A DNA stretch of 52,333 bases, taken from a bacterium BMS3Bbin10 (GTDB taxonomy: Bacteria; Pseudomonadota; Alphaproteobacteria; Rhizobiales; Methyloligellaceae). Made by a program: the position numbers and the translations under genes. Positions 42,456 through 51,488 of this stretch are shown piece by piece. A model generated the notes under the pieces. It was not told the DNA's origin and searched no databases. It saw only the letters and a program-made list of their open reading frames with translations. The stretch's first letter is position 1, and each line of letters begins with the position of its first letter. The stretch covers positions 1-52,333 of the forward strand of contig BDTT01000029.1 in NCBI GenBank assembly GCA_002897995.1, in the 5' to 3' direction.

Positions 42456-42929
42456 TCAGGAAAACGTTACGGTCAGGATTTCATAACATTTTCCGCCGCC
42501 CGGCGTGGACACTTCGACGGTATCGCCCTTGGACTTGCCGATGAGCGCCCGGGCTATCGGGGACGAGATCGAAACCTTCATTTCCTTCAGATCGGATTCG
42601 ATTTCGCCGACAATCTGGTATCTGACCTTTTTCTCGGTATCCTCGTCGATCAGCGTGACCGTGGCGCCGAACTTGATCTGGCTGCCGGAAAGTTTTGACA
42701 CATCGATAACCTCGGCGCGCGACAACTGGTCCTCCAGATGGTTCACCCGCGCTTCGGTCATGCCCTGTTCTTCCTTGGCGGCATGATATTCAGCATTTTC
42801 CGATAGATCGCCATGGGCGCGCGCTTCGGCAATCGCCGCAATGATGCGCGGGCGTTCCACTGTCTTCAGATGCCTGACTTCAGCCTCCGCCGCAGCATAG
42901 CCATCGGCGGTCATTGGCGCCTTTTCCAT
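42456..42929 (-). CDS. greA: Transcription elongation factor GreA
   Basis: 157 residues from ATG 42929; an ATG at 42941 would add four residues, but MEKxPMTxxGY is the usual GreA beginning. The N-terminal coiled coil bears the catalytic acidic tip in [18 protein letters not shown], the Asp and Glu that help RNA polymerase cleave backtracked RNA. The C-terminal FKBP-like domain follows ([19 protein letters not shown]). Length is standard. It lies downstream of carB on the same strand, a common alphaproteobacterial order, separated by two palindromic elements. Confidence 0.95.
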   Translation of the reverse strand: MEKAPMTADGYAAAEAEVRHLKTVERPRIIAAIAEARAHGDLSENAEYHAAKEEQGMTEARVNHLEDQLSRAEVIDVSKLSGSQIKFGATVTLIDEDTEKKVRYQIVGEIESDLKEMKVSISSPIARALIGKSKGDTVEVSTPGGGKCYEILTVTFS

Positions 42930-42971
42930 CGTAGTTTCCATATCCTTTGTCGGTTTCAGCGAATAGGTATG

Positions 42972-43014
42972 CTAGGGTCTTTTCGATTTTGATGGAATCA
43001 AAATCGGACCCTAG
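42972..43014. repeat. Palindromic intergenic element CTAGGGTC...GACCCTAG
   Basis: The outer stem CTAGGGTC/GACCCTAG (8 bp) and the inner stem CGATTTTGAT/ATCAAAATCG (10 bp) are separated by four T on the left side only, with a GGA apex. The central TTTTGATGGAATC recurs exactly as the last 13 bases of the window (52321-52333), so this is a dispersed repeat. It lies just upstream of greA. Confidence 0.65.
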
Positions 43015-43028
43015 TTCCTTGATGTAAC

Positions 43029-43094
43029 GTGCTTCTTACCGGAAAACCGGTTCCCGTCCCCGCCTTCGCGGGGGCATGCTTTTCCAAGAAGCAC
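43029..43094. repeat. Compound palindrome between greA and carB
   Basis: Nested arms: GTGCTTCTT/AAGAAGCAC (43029-43037, 43086-43094), then GGAAAA/TTTTCC, and a central CCCCGC-CTTC-GCGGGG hairpin (43058-43073). The central wording (CCCGCCTTCGCGGGGG) is that of dispersed repeats common in alphaproteobacteria. Position past the carB stop means that it could also end or stabilise the carB transcript. Confidence 0.55.
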
Positions 43095-43166
43095 TCTGGG
43101 TCATGAGTCCATGGCCCGGGCCACAAGCATTCCCGCGAGGCGGCAAATCAAACCTCCGGGTTCCTG

Positions 43167-46100
43167 CTATTTCTGGTCAGAAACGTAGCTTTGAAGCGGT
43201 GCGACTCTCAATATATCGGCGCTCACAGCTTCGATGGCCCTGGTCACGGCAATCGCGCCCTGGAGGGTTGTATAATAGGGTATGTGGTAGAGCAAGGCGG
43301 CACGCCGGAGCGATTTACTGTCGGCCAGCGCCTTGGCGCCTTCGGTCGTGTTGAAGACAATATTGATGTCGCCGTTCTTTATGGCGTCGACCGCGTGGGG
43401 CCGGCCTTCGAGCACCTTGTTCACCTTCTCGCAGGGAGTGCCGTGGGATTCCAGGTGGCGCTTGGTCCCCCCCGTCGCGATGATCCTGAAGCCCATCTCC
43501 AGCAAGGTACGCACCGGCGCCACGATGCCTTCCTTGTCCGCGTCCCTGACAGAAACGAACACGGTGCCCGAGGTTGGCAGTTTTGCGCCGGCACCGATCT
43601 GGCTCTTTGCGAATGCGGCCGTATAGTCCGTGTCGATTCCCATGACCTCGCCGGTCGAACGCATTTCGGGGCCCAGAACCGGATCGACGCCCGGGAACCT
43701 GGCAAACGGAAAAACCGCTTCCTTGACGGCGATATGATCGAATTTGCGCTCCTTCAGCCCCATGCCGGCCAGCTTCTCGCCGGCCATGAGCCGGGCGGCA
43801 ATCCCGGCGACGGGAATGCCGATCGCCTTGGCGACGAAGGGGACCGTCCGGCTGGCGCGCGGATTGACTTCCAGAATGTAGATTTCCTCGCCCTTGATGG
43901 CGAATTGCACATTCATCAGTCCCACTACGTTTAGCGCCCTGGCAAGTGCCTCGCTCTGGCGTTTCAGTTCTTCGATTATTTTGTCGGGGAGGGTATGGGG
44001 CGGCAGCGAGCAGGCGCTGTCGCCGGAATGAACACCCGCTTCCTCGATATGCTCCATGACGCCGGCGATGAAAACGTCTTTGCCGTCGCACAGCGCGTCG
44101 ACATCCACTTCCGTCGCGTCGCGCAGATAGCTGTCGATCAGCACAGGGCTGTCGCCTGAAACATTCACGGCTTCGTTGATGTACCGGTCGAGCTGGGAGT
44201 GATCATGGACGATTTCCATGGCCCGGCCGCCCAGCACATAAGAGGGGCGGATGACAACCGGGAAGCCGATTTTCTCGGCAATCGCCTTGGCTTCCGCGCC
44301 GCTGCGCGCGATGCCGTTGCGCGGCTGCAATATGCCGAGCTCGTCGATCAGTGATTTGAACCGGTCGCGGTCTTCGGCCAGATCGATGGCATCGGGGGAG
44401 GTGCCGAGTATGGGCACGTTTTCCCGCTCCAGCGCCGCCGCCAGCTTGAGCGGCGTCTGCCCGCCAAATTGCACGATGACGCCCTTGAGCGTGCCCCTGG
44501 ATTGCTCCACGCGCACGATTTCCAGCACGTTCTCTTCCGTCAGCGGCTCGAAATAGAGCCGGTCGGAGGTGTCATAGTCGGTGGAGACCGTTTCAGGATT
44601 GCAGTTGACCATGATGGTCTCATAGCCCGCGTCCGACAGCGAAAAGGCCGCGTGGCAGCAGCAATAGTCGAATTCGATGCCCTGGCCGATGCGGTTCGGT
44701 CCGCCGCCGAGAATAATGATTTTCTGTCTGTCCGAGGGTTGCGCCTCGCATGACGGCGCGCCCGATAAACCGGTCTCATATGTGGAGTACATATAGGCGG
44801 TAGGGGACGCAAATTCCGCCGCGCAGGTGTCGATGCGCTTATAGACGGGATGCACGCCTGATTTAACGCGCCGGGCCGTTACCTCGCGCGGCGTCATCCC
44901 CGCCAGTTCGCCCAAACGCTCATCGGCAAAGCCCATGGCCTTCAGGCCGCGCAGGGCGTCGGCCTCGTCGGGCAGGCCCTCGGCGCGAATCTTCGCCTCC
45001 ATTTCGACGATGTGCTGGATCTGATCGAGGAACCACGGGTCGATCTTGCAGGATTCATGGATTTGCGCCTTGTCCACGCCCAGCCTCAGCGCCTGCGCCA
45101 CCTGGAGCAGCCGGTCCGGCGTCGCCGTGCTCAGGATCGAGCGAATGACATTCTTGTCGTCGCCCTGGCCCAGGCCTTCAAACTCCACATCATTGAGCCC
45201 GGTCAGCCCGGTCTCCATGGAGCGCAGGGCCTTTTGCAGGGATTCGGCAAATGTGCGGCCGATGGACATGGCCTCGCCAACCGATTTCATCGAGGTGGTG
45301 AGATTGGGCTGCGCGCCGGGAAACTTCTCGAAGGCGAAGCGCGGGATCTTGGTGACCACATAGTCGATTGCCGGCTCGAACGAGGCCGGCGTCGCGCCGC
45401 CGGTGATGTCGTTCTCCAGCTCGTCCAGCGTGTAGCCGACCGCGAGGCGCGCCGCGACCTTGGCGATGGGGAAGCCGGTCGCCTTGGACGCCAGGGCGGA
45501 AGAGCGCGACACGCGCGGGTTCATCTCGATGACGATAAGGCGTCCGTTTTCCGGATTGACCGCGAACTGGACGTTCGAGCCGCCGGTTTCCACCCCGATC
45601 TCGCGCAGCACCGCTACGCTAGCGTTGCGCATGATCTGATATTCCTTGTCGGTGAGCGTCAGGGCCGGCGCGACGGTGATGGAATCGCCGGTGTGGACGC
45701 CCATCGGGTCCACATTCTCGATGGAGCAGACGATGATGCAGTTGTCGTCCGTGTCGCGCACGACCTCCATCTCATACTCTTTCCACCCGATCACCGATTC
45801 CTCGATCAGCACCTCGGATGTGGGCGAGGCGTCGAGGCCGCCCTCGACGATTTCGAGGAATTCTTCCCTGTTATAGGCGATGCCCCCGCCGGTGCCGCCC
45901 ATGGTGAAGGAGGGACGGATGATGGTGGGAAGGCCGATTTGCTCCAGCCCCGTCATGGCTTCGGCCAGATTATGGGCGATGACCGCGCGCGGCGTTTCCA
46001 GGCCGATTTTCGTCATCGCCTGGCGGAACAGATCGCGGTCTTCCGCCTTGTCGATGACCTCGGCGCGCGCGCCGATCATCTCCACGCCGTATTTCTCGAA

Positions 46101-46421
46101 CACGCCCATCTTGTTGAGCGACAGGGCGGTGTTCAGCGCCGTCTGTCCGCCCATGGTCGGGAGCACCGCGTCGGGGCGCTCCTTCTCGATGATCTTGGCG
46201 ACGATTTCAGGGGTGATGGGTTCGATATAGGTGGCGTCGGCGAGATCCGGGTCGGTCATGATCGTTGCCGGATTGGAGTTTACCAGAATAATCCGGTAGC
46301 CTTCTTCCTTGAGCGCCTTGCAGGCTTGGGTGCCGGAATAATCGAACTCGCAGGCCTGGCCGATAACGATCGGTCCGGCCCCTATGATCAGGATCGACTC
46401 TATGTCTGTGCGTTTGGGCAT
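43167..46421 (-). CDS. carB: Carbamoyl-phosphate synthase large subunit
   Basis: 1084 residues, the full length for CarB. Two homologous ATP-grasp halves are visible: the first begins [20 protein letters not shown], the second [20 protein letters not shown] (about residue 570). [10 protein letters not shown] and [10 protein letters not shown] are the matching nucleotide-binding loops. The C-terminal part (about 940-1084) is the MGS-like allosteric domain with [11 protein letters not shown] and [10 protein letters not shown]. It makes carbamoyl phosphate for pyrimidines and arginine together with CarA, whose gene lies 3 kb upstream on the same strand with four other genes between. Confidence 0.97.
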   Translation of the reverse strand: MPKRTDIESILIIGAGPIVIGQACEFDYSGTQACKALKEEGYRIILVNSNPATIMTDPDLADATYIEPITPEIVAKIIEKERPDAVLPTMGGQTALNTALSLNKMGVFEKYGVEMIGARAEVIDKAEDRDLFRQAMTKIGLETPRAVIAHNLAEAMTGLEQIGLPTIIRPSFTMGGTGGGIAYNREEFLEIVEGGLDASPTSEVLIEESVIGWKEYEMEVVRDTDDNCIIVCSIENVDPMGVHTGDSITVAPALTLTDKEYQIMRNASVAVLREIGVETGGSNVQFAVNPENGRLIVIEMNPRVSRSSALASKATGFPIAKVAARLAVGYTLDELENDITGGATPASFEPAIDYVVTKIPRFAFEKFPGAQPNLTTSMKSVGEAMSIGRTFAESLQKALRSMETGLTGLNDVEFEGLGQGDDKNVIRSILSTATPDRLLQVAQALRLGVDKAQIHESCKIDPWFLDQIQHIVEMEAKIRAEGLPDEADALRGLKAMGFADERLGELAGMTPREVTARRVKSGVHPVYKRIDTCAAEFASPTAYMYSTYETGLSGAPSCEAQPSDRQKIIILGGGPNRIGQGIEFDYCCCHAAFSLSDAGYETIMVNCNPETVSTDYDTSDRLYFEPLTEENVLEIVRVEQSRGTLKGVIVQFGGQTPLKLAAALERENVPILGTSPDAIDLAEDRDRFKSLIDELGILQPRNGIARSGAEAKAIAEKIGFPVVIRPSYVLGGRAMEIVHDHSQLDRYINEAVNVSGDSPVLIDSYLRDATEVDVDALCDGKDVFIAGVMEHIEEAGVHSGDSACSLPPHTLPDKIIEELKRQSEALARALNVVGLMNVQFAIKGEEIYILEVNPRASRTVPFVAKAIGIPVAGIAARLMAGEKLAGMGLKERKFDHIAVKEAVFPFARFPGVDPVLGPEMRSTGEVMGIDTDYTAAFAKSQIGAGAKLPTSGTVFVSVRDADKEGIVAPVRTLLEMGFRIIATGGTKRHLESHGTPCEKVNKVLEGRPHAVDAIKNGDINIVFNTTEGAKALADSKSLRRAALLYHIPYYTTLQGAIAVTRAIEAVSADILRVAPLQSYVSDQK

Positions 46422-46547
46422 TGGCCACGTGTTTGGGTGTTTCGCAGGCGCTTATATAGGAACCATGGGCGAGAGCAACAGGAGTTGTGCGCGCAAGTAG
46501 TGAATAACCGGTCGCGCGCGCGACCTTTCAGCCCTCCGCGCCATGTT

Positions 46548-47435
46548 ATGCTTAAGGGTCTTTTTAGAATTTCGCAGGGCCAGCACGTGCCGTCACCATC
46601 TTCCTCATTCCCTCTCATACTCGATTCGGTGACCGAACTGCCCGCCCGCGCGCCGGGGCCGGTTCTTCTGACAGGCTCTCATGGCGGGGTCTATGCGGCG
46701 CAGTTTGCGCTCGCCAGGGGCATACGGGCCGCGCTCTTCCACGATGCGGGTATCGGCAGGGACAATGCGGGCATTGCCTGCCTTGAGATTTTTGCACGCC
46801 TTGGCCTGCCCTGCGCGGCAGTAGACTCATGGAGCGCGCGCATCGGCAATGCGGGCGACATGATGGAGAGGGGCAGTGTCTCGCATGCCAATCGCGAGGC
46901 TGGGGCCCTGGGGGTTGAGGCCGGGATGGGCGTTGTGGAAGCCCTCGCCGCGTTTCAGGGGAACCGGGCCGCACCCGGCGCGGGGGAACTCCTGGAAGGA
47001 ATAACGCCTGGAGAGGAAACCCGCGCCGCACTGGACATCAAAGGCGCGCGCCGCCCCGTCTGGCTGCTGGACTCCGCCTCGCTCATTTGCGCGCGCGATG
47101 CAGGGGCGGTCGTCGTCACCGGGTCTCATGGCGGCCTGCCCGGCAACGACCCGGCCCGCGCCGCAAGGGCTCACCTTTTCTGCGCCCTGTTCAACGATGC
47201 CGGTATCGGCAGGGACGAGGCCGGTGTGCGCCGTCTGGGCGCATTGGAGGAAAGGGGCATCGCGGGCGCCGCGGTCGCGGCGCAGTCCGCGTGCATCGGG
47301 GAGGCGGCCTCGACCCTGGAGACCGGCATTCTTTCGCGGGTGAATGCGCTTGGCGTGAGGCTTGGCGGGGCTGAAGGAATGACGGCGCGCGAATTCGTTG
47401 AACTGGCCGCCCGCCATGACACGGGCCGGGGCTGA
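46548..47435 (+). CDS. Internally duplicated protein of unknown function (two TGSHGG domains)
   Basis: 295 residues from ATG 46548; a GTG at 46587 with AGGG seven bases upstream is an alternative start. Two homologous halves repeat the same motifs in order: TGSHGG (42-47 and 191-196), FHDAGIGRDNAG/FNDAGIGRDEAG (64-75 and 215-226), SARIG/SACIG (96-100 and 247-251), then an Asn (115 and 266) and G-M (126 and 277). The spacing is 149-151 residues throughout, so it arose by duplication and fusion. No signal peptide or membrane segment. The highly conserved Gly/Asp/Ser/His residues suggest an enzyme or a nucleotide- or metal-binding fold. I do not recognise the family. It is divergent from carB, 126 bases away. 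Confidence 0.75.
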   Translation: MLKGLFRISQGQHVPSPSSSFPLILDSVTELPARAPGPVLLTGSHGGVYAAQFALARGIRAALFHDAGIGRDNAGIACLEIFARLGLPCAAVDSWSARIGNAGDMMERGSVSHANREAGALGVEAGMGVVEALAAFQGNRAAPGAGELLEGITPGEETRAALDIKGARRPVWLLDSASLICARDAGAVVVTGSHGGLPGNDPARAARAHLFCALFNDAGIGRDEAGVRRLGALEERGIAGAAVAAQSACIGEAASTLETGILSRVNALGVRLGGAEGMTAREFVELAARHDTGRG

Positions 47436-47515
47436 TTGGCATGCCCGCGCTCATGAAAATGGCCGGGGCGCTCACCCCGGCCATCCGCGTCATACAATGT
47501 ACAAAATCCGCGGAT

Positions 47516-48172
47516 TTACGCAGCCTGCCTGAGCCGGTCGGGGAGGGTCGCGGCATAGCTGGCGCGCTTGGAAAATGCGTCGCGGAAGCGCGCGACATTG
47601 GGCGCAGCCCCCAGCAGGTCCGCGCCTTCGGGCATGGACGCCACATAGTCGAGGATCGGCAGCAGAAAAAAGTCCGCGATATAGGGAGTTTGCCCGAGGA
47701 GATACGGCCCGTCCTCAAGTGCCCCGTTCAGGATTTTCAGCGTATCGCGGACTTTGGGGAGCGCCTCGTTGATGGCTTCCATGTCCGGCGCGCCGTCCTC
47801 GGTCTGCGGGAAGGCATATTTGATAATGTAGTTGCGGGTAAGATGCGTCGCCACATAGTCGTTGGAGGCGCTGATCCACTGCTCCATGACCGCCGCCTGA
47901 CGGCGCTCGCCGGGCACCAGTGCGGGGCCTTCGAATGTGTCGTCGATATAGCGGCAGATGGCGGAGGCTTCAAACAGCACAAAACCATCGTGACGCATTG
48001 CGGGCATCCGCCCGAAAGGGTGGAGCGCCAGATGCGCTTCGCTTTGCAGGTCCGCTATGCCGTTCGGGTAATCGAATGTGAGATCGTAATCGGCGCCTTT
48101 CTCCATGCAGGCAATGCGGCAGCTGCGAACGAATGTGCTGAGATCCGCGCCGATTATTTCCAGTTCAGACAT
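47516..48172 (-). CDS. Glutathione S-transferase family protein
   Basis: 218 residues. A thioredoxin-like N-terminal domain (about 1-80; SELEIIGADLSTFVRSCRIA, LHPFGRMPAMRHDGFVLFEA, SAICRYIDD) carries the glutathione-site Pro and Glu-Ser/Ala equivalents. The C-terminal domain is all helical with YIADFFLLPILDY. The candidate catalytic residue is Ser12 or Cys18 rather than Tyr, placing it among the bacterial beta/theta-like classes. It is divergent from a TetR regulator with a perfect palindrome between them, so it is probably induced by an electrophile or drug. Confidence 0.88.
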   Translation of the reverse strand: MSELEIIGADLSTFVRSCRIACMEKGADYDLTFDYPNGIADLQSEAHLALHPFGRMPAMRHDGFVLFEASAICRYIDDTFEGPALVPGERRQAAVMEQWISASNDYVATHLTRNYIIKYAFPQTEDGAPDMEAINEALPKVRDTLKILNGALEDGPYLLGQTPYIADFFLLPILDYVASMPEGADLLGAAPNVARFRDAFSKRASYAATLPDRLRQAA

Positions 48173-48470
48173 GACAGAGTGCTCCCTTGAAAAGGTTTGC
48201 GGGGTGGGGGAAATGAGAGTGAAAGCGGCCGGGACCCTTCAGCCGGTCATTGCCTTCATGGCTTGCGCCATATCTTCGGGTGTTATGTCGCGCATATGGG
48301 GTTTGCTCCTGACAATGCAGCCGCAGCCCTTCAGGGCTCAAAAGGGGGGCGAGCCGGGCTGCCTGCGCGCATGGTCGGAGGGGAATAAAATATGTTCAAG
48401 AACATATTTTCATTTCGGTCTAGGGTGGCGTTCACAATGCCGTAAACAGGCAGGAACCTGGAGTTTTGCC
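48173..48470. other. Intergenic region between GST and TetR genes
   Basis: 298 bases. Apart from the palindrome at 48387-48410 I see no supported gene; short open frames here lack ribosome sites. The stretch 48320-48385 is GC-rich, and the region around the palindrome is AT-rich, as for a promoter. Confidence 0.4.
48387..48410. promoter_or_regulatory. Perfect palindrome AAAATATGTTC-AA-GAACATATTTT, candidate TetR operator
   Basis: Eleven-base arms around a two-base centre, between the divergent GST and TetR genes, 61 bases before the tetR start. Length and perfect symmetry are typical of TetR-family operators. It would allow autorepression and control of the GST gene. The regulator-site match is inferred from location. 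Confidence 0.6.
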
Positions 48471-49088
48471 ATGCCCTACACGTCCCGGCACAAGGAAGAA
48501 ACCCGCAGGCGGATCGTCGCCAGCGCGCGCAGGCTGTTTAACAAGCGGGGCTTCTCCGAGGTTTCCATCGATGAGATTATGGGCGGGATCGGGCTCACCC
48601 GGGGCGGCTTCTACAACCACTTCGCCACCAAGGACGAGCTGTTTGCCGAAGCTCTTCGCGATATGCTCGACAACCCGCCGAAACAGACCTTTGACGGCGT
48701 GGAGATCGATTTCCGCGCGCCGCCGGACGTGCTGGCGCGGCGCATTATCGGCAGTTACCTGTCCCGCTCGCATTTCGACGATGTCGAAGGCGGCTGCCCG
48801 ATGATTGCCCTCCCTTCAGACGTGGCGCGTGGCGGCGAGCCTGTCAAACGCGCCTACCGGCAGGTTCTGGACGCCATTATCGGCGTCTTCCAGGCAAGCC
48901 AGGAGAACCGTTCCGCGGATGCCCGCGCAAGCGCGGTTACGATGGCGACGCTGTGTATCGGCGGCATGGTTCTGGCGCGCGCGGTCGATGATGACCGGTT
49001 CGCCGCGGAGATCAGGGACGTGGCCATGAACCGGGCTCTGGAAGCGGGCGGCTGGGACGCCGGGGCGCCATCGGTGGCTGCCGAATGA
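48471..49088 (+). CDS. TetR/AcrR-family transcriptional regulator
   Basis: 205 residues from ATG 48471 (the frame is open further upstream, across the operator, and is not used). N-terminal HTH: ETRRRIVASARRLFNKRGFS, then SIDEIMGGIGLTRGGFYNHF. The C-terminal ligand domain has GGCPMIALPSDVARG, as in regulators of the AcrR/YxaF type. It is divergent from a GST gene and overlaps the next gene by ATGA, so it is cotranscribed with that small exported protein. Probably a ligand-released repressor of GST; inducer unknown. Confidence 0.9.
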   Translation: MPYTSRHKEETRRRIVASARRLFNKRGFSEVSIDEIMGGIGLTRGGFYNHFATKDELFAEALRDMLDNPPKQTFDGVEIDFRAPPDVLARRIIGSYLSRSHFDDVEGGCPMIALPSDVARGGEPVKRAYRQVLDAIIGVFQASQENRSADARASAVTMATLCIGGMVLARAVDDDRFAAEIRDVAMNRALEAGGWDAGAPSVAAE

Positions 49089-49453
49089 CATTGGCGCATA
49101 CCAGCCGCGCAACCGGTCATGCGAGCATGTTCGCGGCGCTTTCGATCGGCGCCGTCATTCTCTTCGCGGACGCAAACCCGGCCGCGGCCTTCTGCGTTGA
49201 GAACCGGACGCAGGCGCGTCTGTTTTTCACGGCGCGTCTCAAGGGCGAGGCGGACAAGGGCCTCATTTTCCGGCGCTGGGTGGAAGGCGGGAACACTGCC
49301 TGCGGCGCGCCGCGGCGCGGCCCCGGCATATTGGAAGTCTCTGTCTTTGCCGCAGAAGATTCGGTTGAAGGCTGCGGCGATGAAATCGCGGCGGAGGGGA
49401 CGCTTCGGCTTCAGGAATTTTCCCAATTCGACAATTGCATCTGGGACAAATGA
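49085..49453 (+). CDS. Small exported protein, unknown function
   Basis: 122 residues. The start overlaps the tetR stop (ATGA). Signal peptide (hydrophobic MFAALSIGAVILFADANPAAA, cleavage after about residue 35) and a mature part of about 87 residues with four cysteines (FCVEN, TACG, EGCG, DNCI), which could form two disulfides. The FCVENRTQARLFF beginning and FRRWVEGGNTACG recall conserved alphaproteobacterial periplasmic proteins of unknown role. Its link to the GST/TetR pair is positional only. Confidence 0.7.
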   Translation: MTLAHTSRATGHASMFAALSIGAVILFADANPAAAFCVENRTQARLFFTARLKGEADKGLIFRRWVEGGNTACGAPRRGPGILEVSVFAAEDSVEGCGDEIAAEGTLRLQEFSQFDNCIWDK

Positions 49454-49498
49454 GCCGGCGAGGGAACCCTGCCAGGCCGGCCGGTTCCGCCGCGGCTC

Positions 49499-50725
49499 CT
49501 ACTCTTCGCTCGCGGGCTTGCCTTTCGCCTCGCGGATGAAATCCATGAACCGCTCAAACAGGTAATGGCTGTCCTGGGGGCCGGGCGAGGCTTCGGGATG
49601 ATACTGCACCGAGAACACCGGCTTGCCCTTCAGGCGAAGGCCGCAGTTCGATCCGTCGAACAGGGAGATGTGGGTTTCCTCAATCCCCTCGGGCAGGGTG
49701 TCGCGGTCAACCGTGAAGCCGTGGTTCATGGAGGTGATTTCCACCTTCGATGTCGTAAAGTCCTTCACCGGGTGGTTGGCGCCGTGATGGCCCTGATGCA
49801 TTTTCGTGGTTGTCGCACCAAGCGCCAGCGCCAGGATCTGGTGGCCGAGGCAGATGCCGAAGACGGGCAGGCCGCTCGCCACCAGCTTTTTGATCTCAGG
49901 GACCGCGTATTCGCCCGTCGCCGCCGGGTCGCCGGGGCCGTTGGAGAGGAAAATGCCGTCGGGCCCCCGCGCGAGGATGTCTTGCGCGCTTGCCGTGGCC
50001 GGCACCACGGTGACTTTGCACCCGGCGCTCGCCAGGCAGCGCAGGATGTTGCGCTTGAGACCAAAGTCGATGGCCACCACGTGAACTTGCGGATTGTCCT
50101 GCCGCCCATAGCCCGCATCGAGCGTCCACAGGGTCTCATCCCATTCGTAAGATTGCCCGCAGGTAACTTCCTTGGCGAGATCGAGCCCCTCGATGCCGTG
50201 CCACTCCGACGCTTCTTTTTTGAGCGCATCGATATCGAACGCGCCTTTTTCGTCATGGGCGATGACCGCATTGGGCATGCCGTTGTCGCGTATCAATGCG
50301 GTCAGGGCGCGGGTATCGACGCCGCAGATGCCGACAATGCCGCGCGCGGCGAGCCAGTCGTCCAGATGCTGCAGGGCCCGGTAATTGGAGGGGTCGGTGA
50401 TGGAGGCCCGCAGGATACAGCCGCGTAACCCCGACGTGGCGGCCAGATTCGTGGTTTCGATGTCGTCCGGGTTGGCGCCGACATTGCCGATATGCGGGAA
50501 GGTGAAGGTGATGATCTGCCCCGCATAGGAGGGGTCGGTCAGGATTTCCTGATAGCCGGTCATGGCGGTATTGAAGCACACCTCGCCAACGCCCTGTCCG
50601 CTCGCGCCGATGCCCGTTCCCTCAATAAGCGTGCCATCGGCAAGCGCCAGAACGGCGGTGCGCCGAGGCGCCGGCCAGTTCATGGCTTTTTGTGCGTTCT
50701 GCATTGCCGGGCCTGTTTCGCTCAT
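49499..50725 (-). CDS. carA: Carbamoyl-phosphate synthase small subunit
   Basis: 408 residues from ATG 50725; the frame is open to 50776 but the extension is not family-like. The N-terminal CarA-specific domain ([20 protein letters not shown], [13 protein letters not shown]) is followed by a class I glutamine amidotransferase domain with nucleophile Cys in VFGICLGHQ and the His/Glu pair in [12 protein letters not shown]. It supplies ammonia to CarB. carB lies 3.1 kb downstream on the same strand, so the two are not in one tight operon. Divergent from yqeY. Confidence 0.96.
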   Translation of the reverse strand: MSETGPAMQNAQKAMNWPAPRRTAVLALADGTLIEGTGIGASGQGVGEVCFNTAMTGYQEILTDPSYAGQIITFTFPHIGNVGANPDDIETTNLAATSGLRGCILRASITDPSNYRALQHLDDWLAARGIVGICGVDTRALTALIRDNGMPNAVIAHDEKGAFDIDALKKEASEWHGIEGLDLAKEVTCGQSYEWDETLWTLDAGYGRQDNPQVHVVAIDFGLKRNILRCLASAGCKVTVVPATASAQDILARGPDGIFLSNGPGDPAATGEYAVPEIKKLVASGLPVFGICLGHQILALALGATTTKMHQGHHGANHPVKDFTTSKVEITSMNHGFTVDRDTLPEGIEETHISLFDGSNCGLRLKGKPVFSVQYHPEASPGPQDSHYLFERFMDFIREAKGKPASEE

Positions 50726-50843
50726 CGGGTCCGCAAGTTGTACAGCCAGGATCGCCCTGTGGGAATGTTTGCGCATCCTGCCCGCGCCGGCCGGTGAGCG
50801 GCTAAATTGGCCGGACAGTACGGGATGACAACGGTACGGTCAA

Positions 50844-50877
50844 TTGATTCATAATATTTTTTCTTATTATAAATCAA
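50844..50877. promoter_or_regulatory. AT-rich inverted repeat between carA and yqeY
   Basis: Arms TTGATTCATAATA (50844-50856) and TATTATAAATCAA (50865-50877) match at 12 of 13 positions around an 8-base pyrimidine-rich spacer. It lies in the only AT-rich part of the divergent gap. It may be a dyad operator or overlapping back-to-back promoters (ATAATA/TATTAT as -10-like elements on both strands). Confidence 0.45.
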
Positions 50878-50962
50878 CATGTTACGCTGAAAAAACGTGT
50901 TGCTTTCCTGGCCAGCCATGCATTACGCTATGGCCGGTCAAAACTGCGGAATGAAGAATCCA

Positions 50963-51424
50963 ATGCGTGACGAAATCAATCGGGCCCTGAAGGCCGCAAT
51001 AAAGATGCAGGACAAGCGCCGCATGTCCACCTTGCGCCTTGTCAGCGCCGCGATCAAGGACCGCGATATTGCCGCGCGCTCCAGCGACAAGAAGTGCGTG
51101 TCCGACTCGGAGGTCATGGAAATCCTGGCCAAGATGGTCAAGCAGCGCCATGAGTCCATCAAGACCTATAATGAAGGCGGGCGCCCCGAGCTGGCGCAGC
51201 AGGAGCAGGAGGAAATCGACATCATAAAGTCGTTTCTTCCCAAGCAGCTGTCCGAAGACGAGATCCATAACGCCGTCGTCTCCCTGATGGAGGAGATCGG
51301 CTGTGCGGGCCTGAAGGACATGGGCAAGACCATGGGCGCGCTGAAAGAGCGCTATACCGGCCAGATGGACTTCGCGAAAGCGAGCCAGATCGTCAAGGAA
51401 CAGATACAGGAACGCTGCGGGTAG
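50963..51424 (+). CDS. yqeY: GatB/YqeY domain protein
   Basis: 153 residues from ATG 50963, the usual family start (MRDEINRALKAAIKMQDK); in-frame ATGs at 50951 and 50897 are possible but give atypical extensions. Helical N-terminal part with RRMSTLRLVSAAIKDRDIAA and a C-terminal domain like the tRNA-binding tail of GatB (MGALKERYTGQMDFAKASQI). The family is thought to relate to tRNA-dependent amidation, but its function is not established. Divergent from carA, an order common in alphaproteobacteria. Confidence 0.88.
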   Translation: MRDEINRALKAAIKMQDKRRMSTLRLVSAAIKDRDIAARSSDKKCVSDSEVMEILAKMVKQRHESIKTYNEGGRPELAQQEQEEIDIIKSFLPKQLSEDEIHNAVVSLMEEIGCAGLKDMGKTMGALKERYTGQMDFAKASQIVKEQIQERCG

Positions 51425-51488
51425 GGGGCATTTCTCCGCCAGCCATGCCCGGCGCGATCAGGATGCCCCGCCGCGGGCGCGCGCGATC

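Noticed and set aside
46510-46525. GGTCGCGCGCGCGACC palindrome upstream of the duplicated protein as an operator
   Set aside because: Alternating CG runs are frequent in this GC-rich sequence; no regulator or second copy supports a function.
45012-46547. Plus-strand open frame antisense to carB, joined in frame to the TGSHGG protein
   Set aside because: carB is unambiguous on the other strand; the real gene begins at 46548 or 46587, where motif-bearing sequence starts.
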